This document shows positions 49,157 through 58,054 of a stretch of 64,000 nucleotides of DNA, piece by piece. The position numbers and the translations under genes were made by a program. The DNA comes from Capsaspora owczarzaki ATCC 30864 (lineage: Eukaryota; Opisthokonta; Filasterea): NCBI RefSeq assembly GCF_000151315.2, contig NW_011887295.1:1350884-1414883 (forward strand). Reading direction: 5' to 3'. Each line of letters opens with the position of its first letter. Within the stretch, counting starts at the first letter, position 1. Below the pieces are notes generated by a model, which was given only the letters and a program-made list of their open reading frames with translations, searched no databases and was not told the DNA's origin.

Positions 49157-50988
49157 CTAAGAAGTCTTGGACTTGTCCGTAGCCTGCCGCCTTCGGGTTG
49201 AGCGACGCTCTCCCGTCGACTCGGACTCTGGAGCAGTTGCACTCTCCGCATCCGAACCATCACTTGGGGTGCTTGAAGCCGAGCTTGCGGCCTCTGCTGG
49301 CTGCGCGGACTTGGGATCAGCGGGACCAGCGGGCGCTGCCGAGGATGCTTCGCTGCTGCTGGTGCTCGCTGCTTCTGCTGCTTGCTCGGCGGCGGCACGG
49401 GCTGCCGCGGCCTTGACTGCATTGACAAGATGCGCGGGCACGGGCATGCCGTGAGCTCCCGGCATGGGCTCGGGCGATTTCGCGGCGTGCGCCGGCTCCG
49501 ACTCTGGCTGCCGTCCTTGCAAGTACTGTGGAATAGTTCCGTGCACCTCTCGCTTTTTCCGAGCGGGATTCTGAGCATTGCAGTAGACGCAGTAGAACTC
49601 TATGGGAGCGGAAGACAAAGTATTGAGAAATACCGTTCAAAATGGGTTTTGTCTCAAAGCCCTCTTTTTGGTGTTTTTGTTCCAAGCAACCCGTTGGCCC
49701 GCCCCCAGCCGCATGCTTACCAATGTACTCAAACTCTTCTGGAAGAGCCATGCCGTTGTGATTCTTGCAGTTGCGGCAAATCAGCGCAAATCGCTGGTTC
49801 GGGCCGTCTCCGACGATAAAGTCAATCACGCGGTCGAACGATGTACGATTGGGCGGTGGCACGGGTCGCACGGGGCGAGGACCAACGAGACCGACGCCAG
49901 GAGCAGCCACTGTGCCTGCAAGCGGAGCCCGTTGCTGCTGGTTTTGCTGCTGCTGCGGACCAGCCCGCGCCTGTGCCTGTTGCAGCTTTTCGAACTCCTT
50001 GCGGTACTTTTCAAACTCTGCGCGCTGTCTTTCCGCTTGAGCCTGTGTAGTGAGTGTTGAGGGAAGTCAGTTTTTGTTAAGTAGTGGTGCACACAATCAA
50101 AGAAGCTGGACCTCCGCTCACCCCAACCCCTCTTTTTCCCCCCCCCCCCACCCCCGCCTGCCTTCCTAGCTGTACGAACGCACCTGGATGTGGCCTTCGT
50201 CGTACGCTTCGAGCACTTGTTGCACCCTGTCAAAGTTGATGGACGCCTTGAACTCGTCCAACGCCTGCTTTTTGCGTTTCAGCAGAGTGTTCGTGTGCGC
50301 CTCTGCGTTGGTCGCCCGCCGACGCACGAACGCCTTCACTGCAAACCTCAGGATGTAGAACAGTCTGTTGTCATCGAGTGGCAGTCATCGTCGTCCGTGT
50401 TAAACGTGGTGAGTGTGTTTTGCGCCATCCCCAATGCAAGTTCTCTTTTGCACCCCCTTCGTTCTTACAGCAGCGGCGAGACGAGCAGCGGCAGCGCAAA
50501 CAGGATGGACTCGTGCAGCGCGTCTGGTGAAAAGTAGCGAAAGTAGAAGACGAGGCCCGCGACTGCGTAGACCATCACAAAGCCAATGGTGAGGGTGCCC
50601 AGAATGGACTTTGCAGCCCTGCGCGATTCCGTGAGCTTGGCTTTGGACTCTTGCAGCTGCTCGTGCAGGAACTTGATCTCGTCCGGCAGCGACCGCGGCT
50701 TCTGTCTCGTGAAGAGTTTTTCAATTCATGAATGTAGTCATGCAACATATGGAATGGTGATTTGTGGTTTGTTGTTGAACAGTGAGTGGCTAAGCGGGCC
50801 ATAAAAAAACCGTTTGAAACCGTTTCACTTTGCTTTCTCATTCAAAACGCATGTGTGCACAATGCTCAGCTCGACAGGAGTGCTCGGCGTTGTGCATTGA
50901 TATCGGATGTGAACGATCATTGGGATGATTGGAAAAAAGGGGAATCTGGAGAGCTTACGCGTCGAAAGAAGGACAGGACAGCACCCAT
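49157..50988 (-). CDS. LNPK: Lunapark, ER three-way-junction protein
   Basis: Exons 50988-50959, 50701-50469, 50364-50184, 50042-49721 and 49599-49157 encode 402 residues (human 428). Lunapark stabilises three-way junctions of tubular ER. The first exon is only ten codons (MGAVLSFFRR), giving an N-terminal Gly for myristoylation as in animal Lunapark. Then come a coiled segment, two membrane segments (ILGTLTIGFVMVYAVAGLVF and the region of LFALPLLVSPLLLFYILRF), a second coiled coil, the conserved RVIDFIVGDGPNQRFALIC segment, and a C4 zinc ribbon (ICRNC...FYCVYCNAQNPARK). The tail is Ala/Ser/Glu-rich. Exon 1 was found by its start context and phase-0 junction; the 257-base intron after it contains one copy of a palindrome discussed in the findings. 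Confidence 0.94.
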
Positions 50989-51191
50989 TGAAAATGTGAA
51001 CAAGAAAGAGACTGAGCGCGCACTTTATGTGTACTTAATACAGCCATCCCTGGCTGATGGTCAAGGCAACAAATAAGCAAAATAACACAACATCATTAAC
51101 AATGAATTCAATAACGAAAAAAGCGGAATACAAAACAAGACGAGAAAAGAAAACCGAGAAAAGAGAAGCGAAAACTTTTTTTGCAACTTCT

Positions 51192-52235
51192 TCAAGTCGA
51201 CTTGGGAAGCTCCAGCAAGCTGCGGGCACAGTCGACAATGGTCGTGCGGGCGGGGCGGGGCGTAAAGCCAATGCGCTTTTGGGCATTCGCCGCGCTCCAG
51301 CAAGCCTTGCGGCCAATCATCGGCACGATCATGGCAATTTCGCCGCTAAACCAGCCCATGATGCGCAGAATCCAGTCGGGCATGTTGCGGACGGGCACGT
51401 TGGCGGCCTCCTCGGCAGTCAGCTCTTCGCGCAGAATGGTGGCCACGTCGAGCAGGAGCTTCATCTCTGAGGTAATAATCAGTCGCTGGCCAGCAGCGTC
51501 GGGACTCGTGAGCGCAGCGACATGGGCGTCGGCAAGATCGCGCACATCCGTAATCATCATGGAGATGCGCGGGCAGAGACTGGGCGAGCCATTCAGCAAG
51601 CGATGAATCATTTTGGTGGAGCCCTCGAGATGCGCGGGCGAGAGGAGGGGACCGAGAACCATGCCCGGCAGAATGGTCGTCAGGGTCGTCGTGGTGCTCG
51701 GCTCGTTCTGGAAGAACTCCCACGCCGCCCGCTCTGCAAGTGTCTTTGAACGACGGTACGTCGACAGAGCGGGATCGGACGTGTCGGTCCAGATCTGCTC
51801 GTCAAAGATCTTGTCCTCGTCGACGTTGGGCGGAACGACCGCCGCGAGACTCGACGTCACAACCACGCGCTTGACGCCCGCGCGCGTGGCAGCTCGCAGC
51901 ACACGCAGGGTGCCCTCGCGAGCCGGACGGATGACCTCCTCGGGGTCGCTCGCCTTCAGGGCGGCAAAAACGGGTGAGGCGACATGGAGCACGTACTCGC
52001 ACCCGGCAACGGCCTCGTCCCAGCCGGCGTCTGCAGTGAGGTCTGCCACGACGCATGTGAGGTTGTCCTTGACGTGCACGGCAGCGGCCGGCGTGACTGC
52101 GGCGCGCACAGAGGCCTCCTTGGCTGTCGACCGCACCGTGGCGCGCACTTTAAATCCGCGCTCGAGGAGAACGCTGATGCACCAGCTTGCAATAAAGCCG
52201 GATCCGCCCGTCACAAGCACTGTCTGCTGCGCCAT
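51192..52235 (-). CDS. Extended short-chain reductase, dihydroflavonol-4-reductase-like
   Basis: Single exon, 347 residues. NAD(P)H-dependent reductases of this family reduce ketones or aldehydes of varied small molecules. The dinucleotide-binding Rossmann motif is at the start (LVTGGSGFIASW), then VRATVRS for NADP preference, HVASPV, VVVTSSLAAV, the catalytic YRRSK (Tyr-x-x-x-Lys) and ILPGMVLGPLL. These are the landmarks of the dihydroflavonol reductase, cinnamoyl-CoA reductase and yeast GRE2 group; the substrate cannot be told from sequence. The ATG at 52235 was chosen because the Rossmann fold begins four residues later; the frame continues upstream only through a CAAA-type simple repeat. 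It lies 203 bases upstream of Lunapark's start on the same strand. Confidence 0.93.
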   Translation of the reverse strand: MAQQTVLVTGGSGFIASWCISVLLERGFKVRATVRSTAKEASVRAAVTPAAAVHVKDNLTCVVADLTADAGWDEAVAGCEYVLHVASPVFAALKASDPEEVIRPAREGTLRVLRAATRAGVKRVVVTSSLAAVVPPNVDEDKIFDEQIWTDTSDPALSTYRRSKTLAERAAWEFFQNEPSTTTTLTTILPGMVLGPLLSPAHLEGSTKMIHRLLNGSPSLCPRISMMITDVRDLADAHVAALTSPDAAGQRLIITSEMKLLLDVATILREELTAEEAANVPVRNMPDWILRIMGWFSGEIAMIVPMIGRKACWSAANAQKRIGFTPRPARTTIVDCARSLLELPKST

Positions 52236-52965
52236 TTCGTCGTTCTTGTTTGCTTGTTTGCTTGTTTGCTTGTTTGTGTTTGTTTGGTTTTTTTCTTTCA
52301 ATCTGTTGAAAACAGGAGTGATTTTGCAAAATCTGAACAAAACGCGCGAATTTGAAATCAGCTGCGGAACAATTGGAGCTTTTTTGATAGTTGATTTTGA
52401 GTGCGTAATTTTGGAAAAACCGCCAAGAAAATCAATTGCACGAGGGGTTTTGGTGCGGGAATTTCAGATTAGGGTTGATTTTTTGTTTAAATCTGCGCCG
52501 GATATATGAGCGGGATATTCGCACGAGGAGGAGGGGGAGGGGGAAAAGGTGGCAGATCTTTGTATTCGCACGAGGGGAGAGGGAGTGTCATCAATGCGAA
52601 AACACAGAAACCCCAAATGACCACGAGTAGATCTACGGCAGATGCTGTGACACCAGGACAATCAGGTGCTGACTCGTTTATTGGAGCTCGCATGGGGAGC
52701 TTGGGGGGAACAAAGAGATTTGACTGCGGACGATTTTTGGATTTGGTCGATCTTTTGCTGGATTCAGCTGGATTCAGCATGGCTGCAAAGTCTCTATCTC
52801 TCGATCTAGAACGACGTCAAAAAGAGAGCAACCACGAGACGTCAAAAAGAGAGCAACCACGAGACTTCAAGAACATGTACACTTTGTATTGTAACTAATG
52901 GGAGTTCGCTTCACATAAACACACTCACGCTCAGTGATTGGTCGCTTCAAACTGCACACTCACGC
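52236..52965. other. Intergenic region with short direct repeats
   Basis: No supported gene. It includes a CAAA/CAAG simple repeat next to the reductase ATG, purine-rich GGAGG runs (52525-52580), the 25-base tandem repeat listed separately, and an 18-of-19-base direct repeat at 52920-52938 and 52955-52973. The second copy of that direct repeat overlaps the stop codon of the next gene. Confidence 0.55.
52813..52862. repeat. 25-base tandem duplication
   Basis: Two exact, adjacent copies of a 25-base unit beginning GACGTCAAAAAGAGAG, at 52813-52837 and 52838-52862, in the intergenic space between the reductase and the VP39-like gene. Confidence 0.92.
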
Positions 52966-54459
52966 TCACTGATGCTCGTGGCTATTTTCGCTGCGACTGT
53001 GACTGGTATTGCGGTTGCTATCTTGGTTGTTGGAACGATTTCGAGACCGACCATTCTGAGTGGAACGGTGCTGATTGTCCCCTGGCAAAACCCTGCTTCG
53101 ATCGCGAGCCGAGTACTGCACAGGATTGGCAGCCTCGTAGGCAGGTCGGCCACCAATCCACTGACGGCTTTGTATTCCTCGCTTGCGCACGCCAGGATCA
53201 ATATTGTCGTCCAGTAAGGTTCGGCCGCCAGCAATCTTGCGAGAGATGCGGCGCGACATGTTTGCCACTTCTGTCGCGCAGTCGGCTTCCGACACTCGCT
53301 TGACCTTGAGGAGGTAGTCGGCGAGAATGAACACCTCGGCGCGACAGTCGTAACAGCAATCGAGGCCCTCGCCGCGCACGGGATGGTCGTAGAGCCAGAC
53401 GCGCTGCTCTGTGTTGAAAAAGAACATTTGTCGCTCGTACTTTGTGTGGTCGTAGTCGCGCTTGGCGTTCGGATCTTCTGCGGTAATCAACCGCGCCTCA
53501 GTGGTGGTGATTGGGCCCCAGACGGGCAGATAAAGGTCGCCGTCGAGGTACTCGGTGGTTCCGGGCGCCCACGGCAGACGGAACTTGAGCATACTGCGCA
53601 CTGGCTGCATGAGCAAGTGCCACCGCATTTGCGCGTCCATGTCCCACTTGACGCTCGCTTCGACTTCCTGGTCGGACTGGCGCTGCCAGTCGGCCGAACG
53701 GATGTCGCTGATAAAGAGCGCGCGCTGGCCGCAGTAGCTGCTCGCCATCTCGTCAGTAAAGAGCCCCTGGATGAGCTTGATGTGATCGGTCTCCTTGGCA
53801 GTAAATGGGGCTGGGTCGACGGCGTGAAAGTACAGCTCGGGAAACAGACTGCTCAGGTACTCGAGATGCGTGCCGGGCGCCGCACCCGCGTACACGACGA
53901 GCTGGCCGGGCACGCCGTGCAATGTGAGGAACTCAATCTCGCTCAGGAGCAGCTTGCGCTGACCCCAGTGAATCACGGTCTTGATCTCGTTGTTTCTGCG
54001 GCGGTACTCGAGCTCGAGCGCGTCACTGGTCAAGACCCGCGTAAACGCTGCGTCCGACCGCGTCGTGTACCCAGTCCCCTGGTTGAGCCAGCACTGTGCA
54101 ATGTGCCTGTTGTCCCTGGGTCGCAAGTGCAGGTTGTCCGACGACGAGTTGTCCGGGTTGTGCAGGTCGTTGTATTGGTTGCTGTCTGGTTGTTGGCTCA
54201 ATTCGTGCTCCTCCCGCTGCTCTGCTCCTGCTGCAGCGCTTGGTCGCAGCTGCTCTTGTGGGTCGCTCTGTATGTGTGTCGCCATGGCATCGGTCACCAC
54301 AGGCGCGGTTCCTGGGTCTTGGTCTTGGTCTTGGTCTTGGTCTTCGTCGGTTTCGACGCGCTCTCGCTTGCTAACTGGGTCCTGGTCGTTGTTGTCTTCT
54401 CCTTTGTCGCCGTGGCCTCGTTTGTATGTTTGAATCAGCTTGGATGAATCCGTTCTCAT
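52966..54459 (-). CDS. VP39-fold RNA cap 2'-O-methyltransferase-like protein
   Basis: Single exon, 497 residues. Residues about 155-400 match the fold family named after the poxvirus VP39 protein (poly(A) polymerase regulatory subunit/cap-1 methyltransferase), which also occurs in large DNA viruses and trypanosomatids. The S-adenosylmethionine loop reads VVYAGAAPGTHLEYL (residues 188-202), preceded by WGQRKLLLSEIEFL. The Lys-Asp-Lys-Glu tetrad typical of 2'-O-methyltransferases can be placed at Lys169, Asp252 (FISDIRS), Lys292 (MLKFRLPW) and Glu321 (TTTEARLI), so the enzyme looks active. The expected reaction is methylation of the first transcribed nucleotides next to the mRNA cap. The first 120 residues are disordered (DQ repeat, Q/S/N-rich) and the tail is Arg/Asn/Ser-rich. 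Origin, viral or ancient eukaryotic, is unresolved. Confidence 0.82.
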   Translation of the reverse strand: MRTDSSKLIQTYKRGHGDKGEDNNDQDPVSKRERVETDEDQDQDQDQDPGTAPVVTDAMATHIQSDPQEQLRPSAAAGAEQREEHELSQQPDSNQYNDLHNPDNSSSDNLHLRPRDNRHIAQCWLNQGTGYTTRSDAAFTRVLTSDALELEYRRRNNEIKTVIHWGQRKLLLSEIEFLTLHGVPGQLVVYAGAAPGTHLEYLSSLFPELYFHAVDPAPFTAKETDHIKLIQGLFTDEMASSYCGQRALFISDIRSADWQRQSDQEVEASVKWDMDAQMRWHLLMQPVRSMLKFRLPWAPGTTEYLDGDLYLPVWGPITTTEARLITAEDPNAKRDYDHTKYERQMFFFNTEQRVWLYDHPVRGEGLDCCYDCRAEVFILADYLLKVKRVSEADCATEVANMSRRISRKIAGGRTLLDDNIDPGVRKRGIQSRQWIGGRPAYEAANPVQYSARDRSRVLPGDNQHRSTQNGRSRNRSNNQDSNRNTSHSRSENSHEHQ

Positions 54460-54874
54460 CGATGTGAGATTGGTCTAACGAACGCGGCGCACTACGATCG
54501 AGTGATTGTTGGTTGTTGCGGTGTTCGATGCAAAGTAGATTGTGCAATGAGCTGACAGACATATATGGGTTGGGGGCTGTAACATGGAGCTCTTAAGGCA
54601 ACTTTGAAATGAAATCAATGGCAATCGCGTGGGAGCACAGCGACTAGAACGCGCAAATCATCACAACTGGTTTGAAATTTTGGGTGAAGAAGGGTATTGC
54701 GCCCGTACCCCCATGAACACAAATAATGTGGCCTGGCATATGTTTGGAGCGCATCTCTTCATGTTGTACTCGAGGCCGGGGGGTTGGGGTGGTTGGGGGT
54801 GGGGGAAACGTGTGGAAAACCCCAAAAAATGAACTGCCAAGACCTAGAAGTCTGAGCTTTCCAGTCCACTTGTG
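54460..54874. other. Divergent upstream region
   Basis: These 415 bases separate the VP39-like start from the next plus-strand gene. A G-rich run (54775-54808, GGGGGGTTGGGG-like) is the only notable feature. No gene is seen. Confidence 0.5.
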
Positions 54875-55588
54875 ATGCAATTGAAAGAAGTGATGGCAAC
54901 TTCTCCAATGTCAGCTTCTGAATCCTCTTCTCTCGCGAGCGAGATCGAGCAGACGGCGCATGACGGTGCAAACTTCCGGGTCGACGTAAAAGCGTTGCCA
55001 ACTTCCGTCGCACTGCTTGACGAAGAGCACGCAAAGCTCACAAAGACACAAGTTAGTACGGCGATGTCGTCAGAGCTGGCAACGATGCGTTCAACGCTGG
55101 CAAACTGGAAGGAAAGATTGGACGAGCTCGAAGCTACAGCCCAGTATCGGCAGGAGTGTCAGCTGATCAGCGAAGTCGCCTTCCGCGTGGACAGGCGCTT
55201 GGTCCAGTTTGTGATTTGCAACAGTTCGGAACGCGAGGAAGAGCTGGGCATCGTCTACAGTCTCAAAATGCTTTTGCGCCAATCATCCTGCTGGGAGGAT
55301 CTGCAACCAGCCGAAAGAGCGCGCAGCCTTGCCATCAATGAGTATCTGGTTGAGAAAACGTTCAGCAAATTCAATCTCTTGACTCCCTTCAAGCTGTTGA
55401 AGGGCATGCGTTTGGACTATACGCAGGCTGTGCCTCCCAAGGACCCGGACTATCTCAATTCGCTCATCCAGAAGCACCGGGCCGAGGACCCTCAGTGGCT
55501 GCTCGATCAGTTCTCGGTCATTGTTGACTTGTACTGCTGCAGCGATGAAGCGTTGAGCTCCTTGCTCCAAGCCTACGTGAAGGATTGA
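54875..55588 (+). CDS. Unrecognised helical protein
   Basis: Intronless frame of 237 residues from the ATG at 54875. I do not recognise the family. The first 50 residues are Ser/Glu-rich; about 60-100 form a likely coiled coil (ATMRSTLANWKERLDELEAT); the rest is mixed helical with conserved-looking hydrophobic spacing (LISEVAFRVDRRLVQFVIC, KLLKGMRLDYTQ, WLLDQFSVIVDLYCC). There are no membrane segments, signal peptide or low-complexity runs, and codon use resembles neighbouring genes, which supports real coding. The HEXIM-like gene starts 426 bases downstream on the same strand. Confidence 0.68.
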   Translation: MQLKEVMATSPMSASESSSLASEIEQTAHDGANFRVDVKALPTSVALLDEEHAKLTKTQVSTAMSSELATMRSTLANWKERLDELEATAQYRQECQLISEVAFRVDRRLVQFVICNSSEREEELGIVYSLKMLLRQSSCWEDLQPAERARSLAINEYLVEKTFSKFNLLTPFKLLKGMRLDYTQAVPPKDPDYLNSLIQKHRAEDPQWLLDQFSVIVDLYCCSDEALSSLLQAYVKD

Positions 55589-56014
55589 AATCGCTGTTTG
55601 ATCCTTTTTTTTTCCACGCTGAACGCTCATCTCCGACCTGAGTGCTTTGACTCAAAGGCTACTCTGTGTGTTCTGCTAGCTCTGCGCATTCTATTCATTC
55701 TGTGCCTAGAAGCCATTCTGACGACGACGACTCGGACATCGACCATTCGACGTTGTTGTTTGACATTGGTTTTTGTTCCCGACACGCTCTCTTTGCATAG
55801 AGTTTGGATATTCGCTCCAAGCACACTGAATTTCAATGCTTTGTATCGAATCAAGCAGAAGCGAATTACAACTCAAATCCCAGTTCAAATTCAAACAACA
55901 CCCAAATTCGGATTCTTGGAAAATCAGTCATTTCAGTCTTCTTTTTTTGATTGTTCCAAGAACTTTTTTTCTTTTGGTCATTGTTTCATGCTCAACTTGA
56001 CTCGCACTTTAGCG
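55589..56014. other. Upstream region and possible leader of the HEXIM-like gene
   Basis: The reading frame of the HEXIM-like gene stays open back to about 55598, but the sequence is low-complexity, has no good start codon before 55988, and is better read as promoter and 5' untranslated leader. Confidence 0.5.
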
Positions 56015-57874
56015 ATGCAGGGAACGAGCTCAAGTAGTAACGCGTCAGGGTCGTCGTCGTCGTCGTCGTCGAGGCCAACCACTGTGGCCGTCGTCGTCGC
56101 ACCATCATCGTCGACGCACCCATCGGGCTTACTTCCGCCGCCATATACGAATGAGCAGTACGAGATGCAACAGGCGCGTCGTCGAGAGAGCGAAGGCGCA
56201 TTCGGCCCAACCGGCTCTCAAGCAGCAGGAGGAGGAGGAGGAGGACCAGTCACACCGGCCAAGTCCAGCCATCCGCCCATCATCATCACTCACTCGCCTC
56301 ACATGCCTCAGAGCGCATCATCGTCATCGACGTCATTATCATTACCAGGAAGCATCAACAGTAATAGTAATAGCATGAACAGTATTAGCAATGCTGCTGG
56401 TACTGCTGGGCGAAACTTCCAATCCGCTGCGAATAACAGCAACAACGCCAACCCGCCAACCCCTCAAAACAACCAACAGCAAAAGTCTCAGCAGCAACAG
56501 CAACAGCAACAGCAACAACAGCAGCAACAAGGAGGAGGATTGCAAAAGAAGCGATCGTGGAAGAATCGTCGGAGCTCCAAGGATTCAAGCTACTCGAGCA
56601 ACACAAACACGGCGGGTGCCCAAGCTGCCCCGACTCCAACCAGCAGCGGCGGCGGTGGAGGTGCCTCCATCATGGCTGATGGGCTTCATCGGGATCAACG
56701 GCACCGAGGCCGCCGTGCCAATTACTCATCCCAGGCCGATGGTGCAGATACTGCTGCTGCTGCGACGGATGCCGATTTCCACACAAACGTTGCCAGTTCG
56801 TCGCCCCCAATGCTGGATGCCATCTCGCCGCTAGCTACTCATCATTCAGCTCCTGCTGTTGCCGCTGATAGCCCTCAGTCGGCCAGTGGCGGAGGACGGA
56901 CGCAGTCCCGACGAGGCACCGCGTCAGGCCGGGCCACGCCTACAACCGAGCTGCACCAGCAGCAACTGCACTACGCGACTCGCCTTCGTGATGCAATGCT
57001 CAGTGCCCAGACGAGCCCCGTGGCTGCCGATGCGTTCCACCTGGCCGTCCCTGTCGAGGCGAGTCAGAATGGCAACTATGGCGGCCATTCTCTGCGCACT
57101 CGCCCGTCACGACCTGCCTCCACCGCGGTTTCGCCAGCATACGCCACTCGCTCGGCCTCACCAATGCCAGATAGCCACAGGGCCACAACCCCGGGCAGCA
57201 CTGTTCCCCTTGTGACGGACGCTTCCGTCGCCGGCGCCCGCGGAGGAGACCGAAAGAACCAGAAGCGGCAGGCAGTAAGTGCAAGCTCTTGGAACTCGAT
57301 CGCAGACGTGGCAACGTCCGGGCAATTCCTCGGACAAGTCTCGCCTTCGCTGGATCATAGCTTTACGGGTGACGAGTCAAACAACGCGCAATCGACTCCT
57401 CGCTCCAGACGGCGTGGGCGACGAGGCGGCCGTGATGAGGGGCAGCGGCATGCATCTGCCGATCCCTCTGTGATTGTCGAGAGGCGTTCGCGGCATGGAA
57501 ACCGCGTGGTCAAGCACTTACGTGCCGTTGCACCCAGGAATACAAGCCAGTTTCTGATCGGCGCGCACGAGGCCCAGCTCGGCGACGCAAAGTCACCGCT
57601 CCCTGAAATCATCACCATTCCGGCCGAAGAGCTGCAACATCCAGTTCCAACGGGAGACATTGGCAACAAGCTTCATCTCAACCAGAGCCAGGTGCCGTAC
57701 GGTTTCGCCGAGGACGAGTATGCTGAGGAGATGCAACGAGAGCTCCGCGCCATGACCAAGGCCCAGCTCATCGAACGAGTATTAGAGATGGACAACGAGC
57801 TCGAACAGCTTCAGGATGAAAATGAGGAGCTTCGGCGGCAACTGCGAGGGATTGATGAGATGACACGATATTGA
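56015..57874 (+). CDS. HEXIM-like P-TEFb inhibitor candidate
   Basis: Single exon, 619 residues from the ATG at 56015; an alternative in-frame ATG at 55988 has a poorer context. Residues 1-460 are low-complexity (Ser, poly-Gln, Gly). The last 160 residues resemble animal HEXIM in order: an Arg-rich segment (RSRRRGRRGG, then RRSRHGNRVVKH), then APRNTSQFLIG (from Ala506) in place of the PYNT motif region, an acidic linker, and a C-terminal coiled coil with EEMQRELRAMTKAQLIERVL followed by EMDNELEQLQDENEELRR. HEXIM binds 7SK RNA through its Arg-rich motif, inhibits CDK9-cyclin T through PYNT, and dimerises through the coiled coil. Here the motif's Tyr is Arg, so CDK9 inhibition may differ. The call rests on motif order and about 40 aligned residues. 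Confidence 0.62.
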   Translation: MQGTSSSSNASGSSSSSSSRPTTVAVVVAPSSSTHPSGLLPPPYTNEQYEMQQARRRESEGAFGPTGSQAAGGGGGGPVTPAKSSHPPIIITHSPHMPQSASSSSTSLSLPGSINSNSNSMNSISNAAGTAGRNFQSAANNSNNANPPTPQNNQQQKSQQQQQQQQQQQQQQGGGLQKKRSWKNRRSSKDSSYSSNTNTAGAQAAPTPTSSGGGGGASIMADGLHRDQRHRGRRANYSSQADGADTAAAATDADFHTNVASSSPPMLDAISPLATHHSAPAVAADSPQSASGGGRTQSRRGTASGRATPTTELHQQQLHYATRLRDAMLSAQTSPVAADAFHLAVPVEASQNGNYGGHSLRTRPSRPASTAVSPAYATRSASPMPDSHRATTPGSTVPLVTDASVAGARGGDRKNQKRQAVSASSWNSIADVATSGQFLGQVSPSLDHSFTGDESNNAQSTPRSRRRGRRGGRDEGQRHASADPSVIVERRSRHGNRVVKHLRAVAPRNTSQFLIGAHEAQLGDAKSPLPEIITIPAEELQHPVPTGDIGNKLHLNQSQVPYGFAEDEYAEEMQRELRAMTKAQLIERVLEMDNELEQLQDENEELRRQLRGIDEMTRY

Positions 57875-58054
57875 TGGGATGTGAAGTTTGATGTGATGTG
57901 AAGTTTGATGTGATGTTCAAACAAAAATGGAGAAACAAAAGAAATTTGATTGATCTTTTGATTTTTTTTTTCAATCCAGTACTGTTGCGTGATTTTCCGC
58001 TCTTGTTGTCGAGCTTCACATTGGGGAGAGAGGCACATCACAACGTTCCACACG

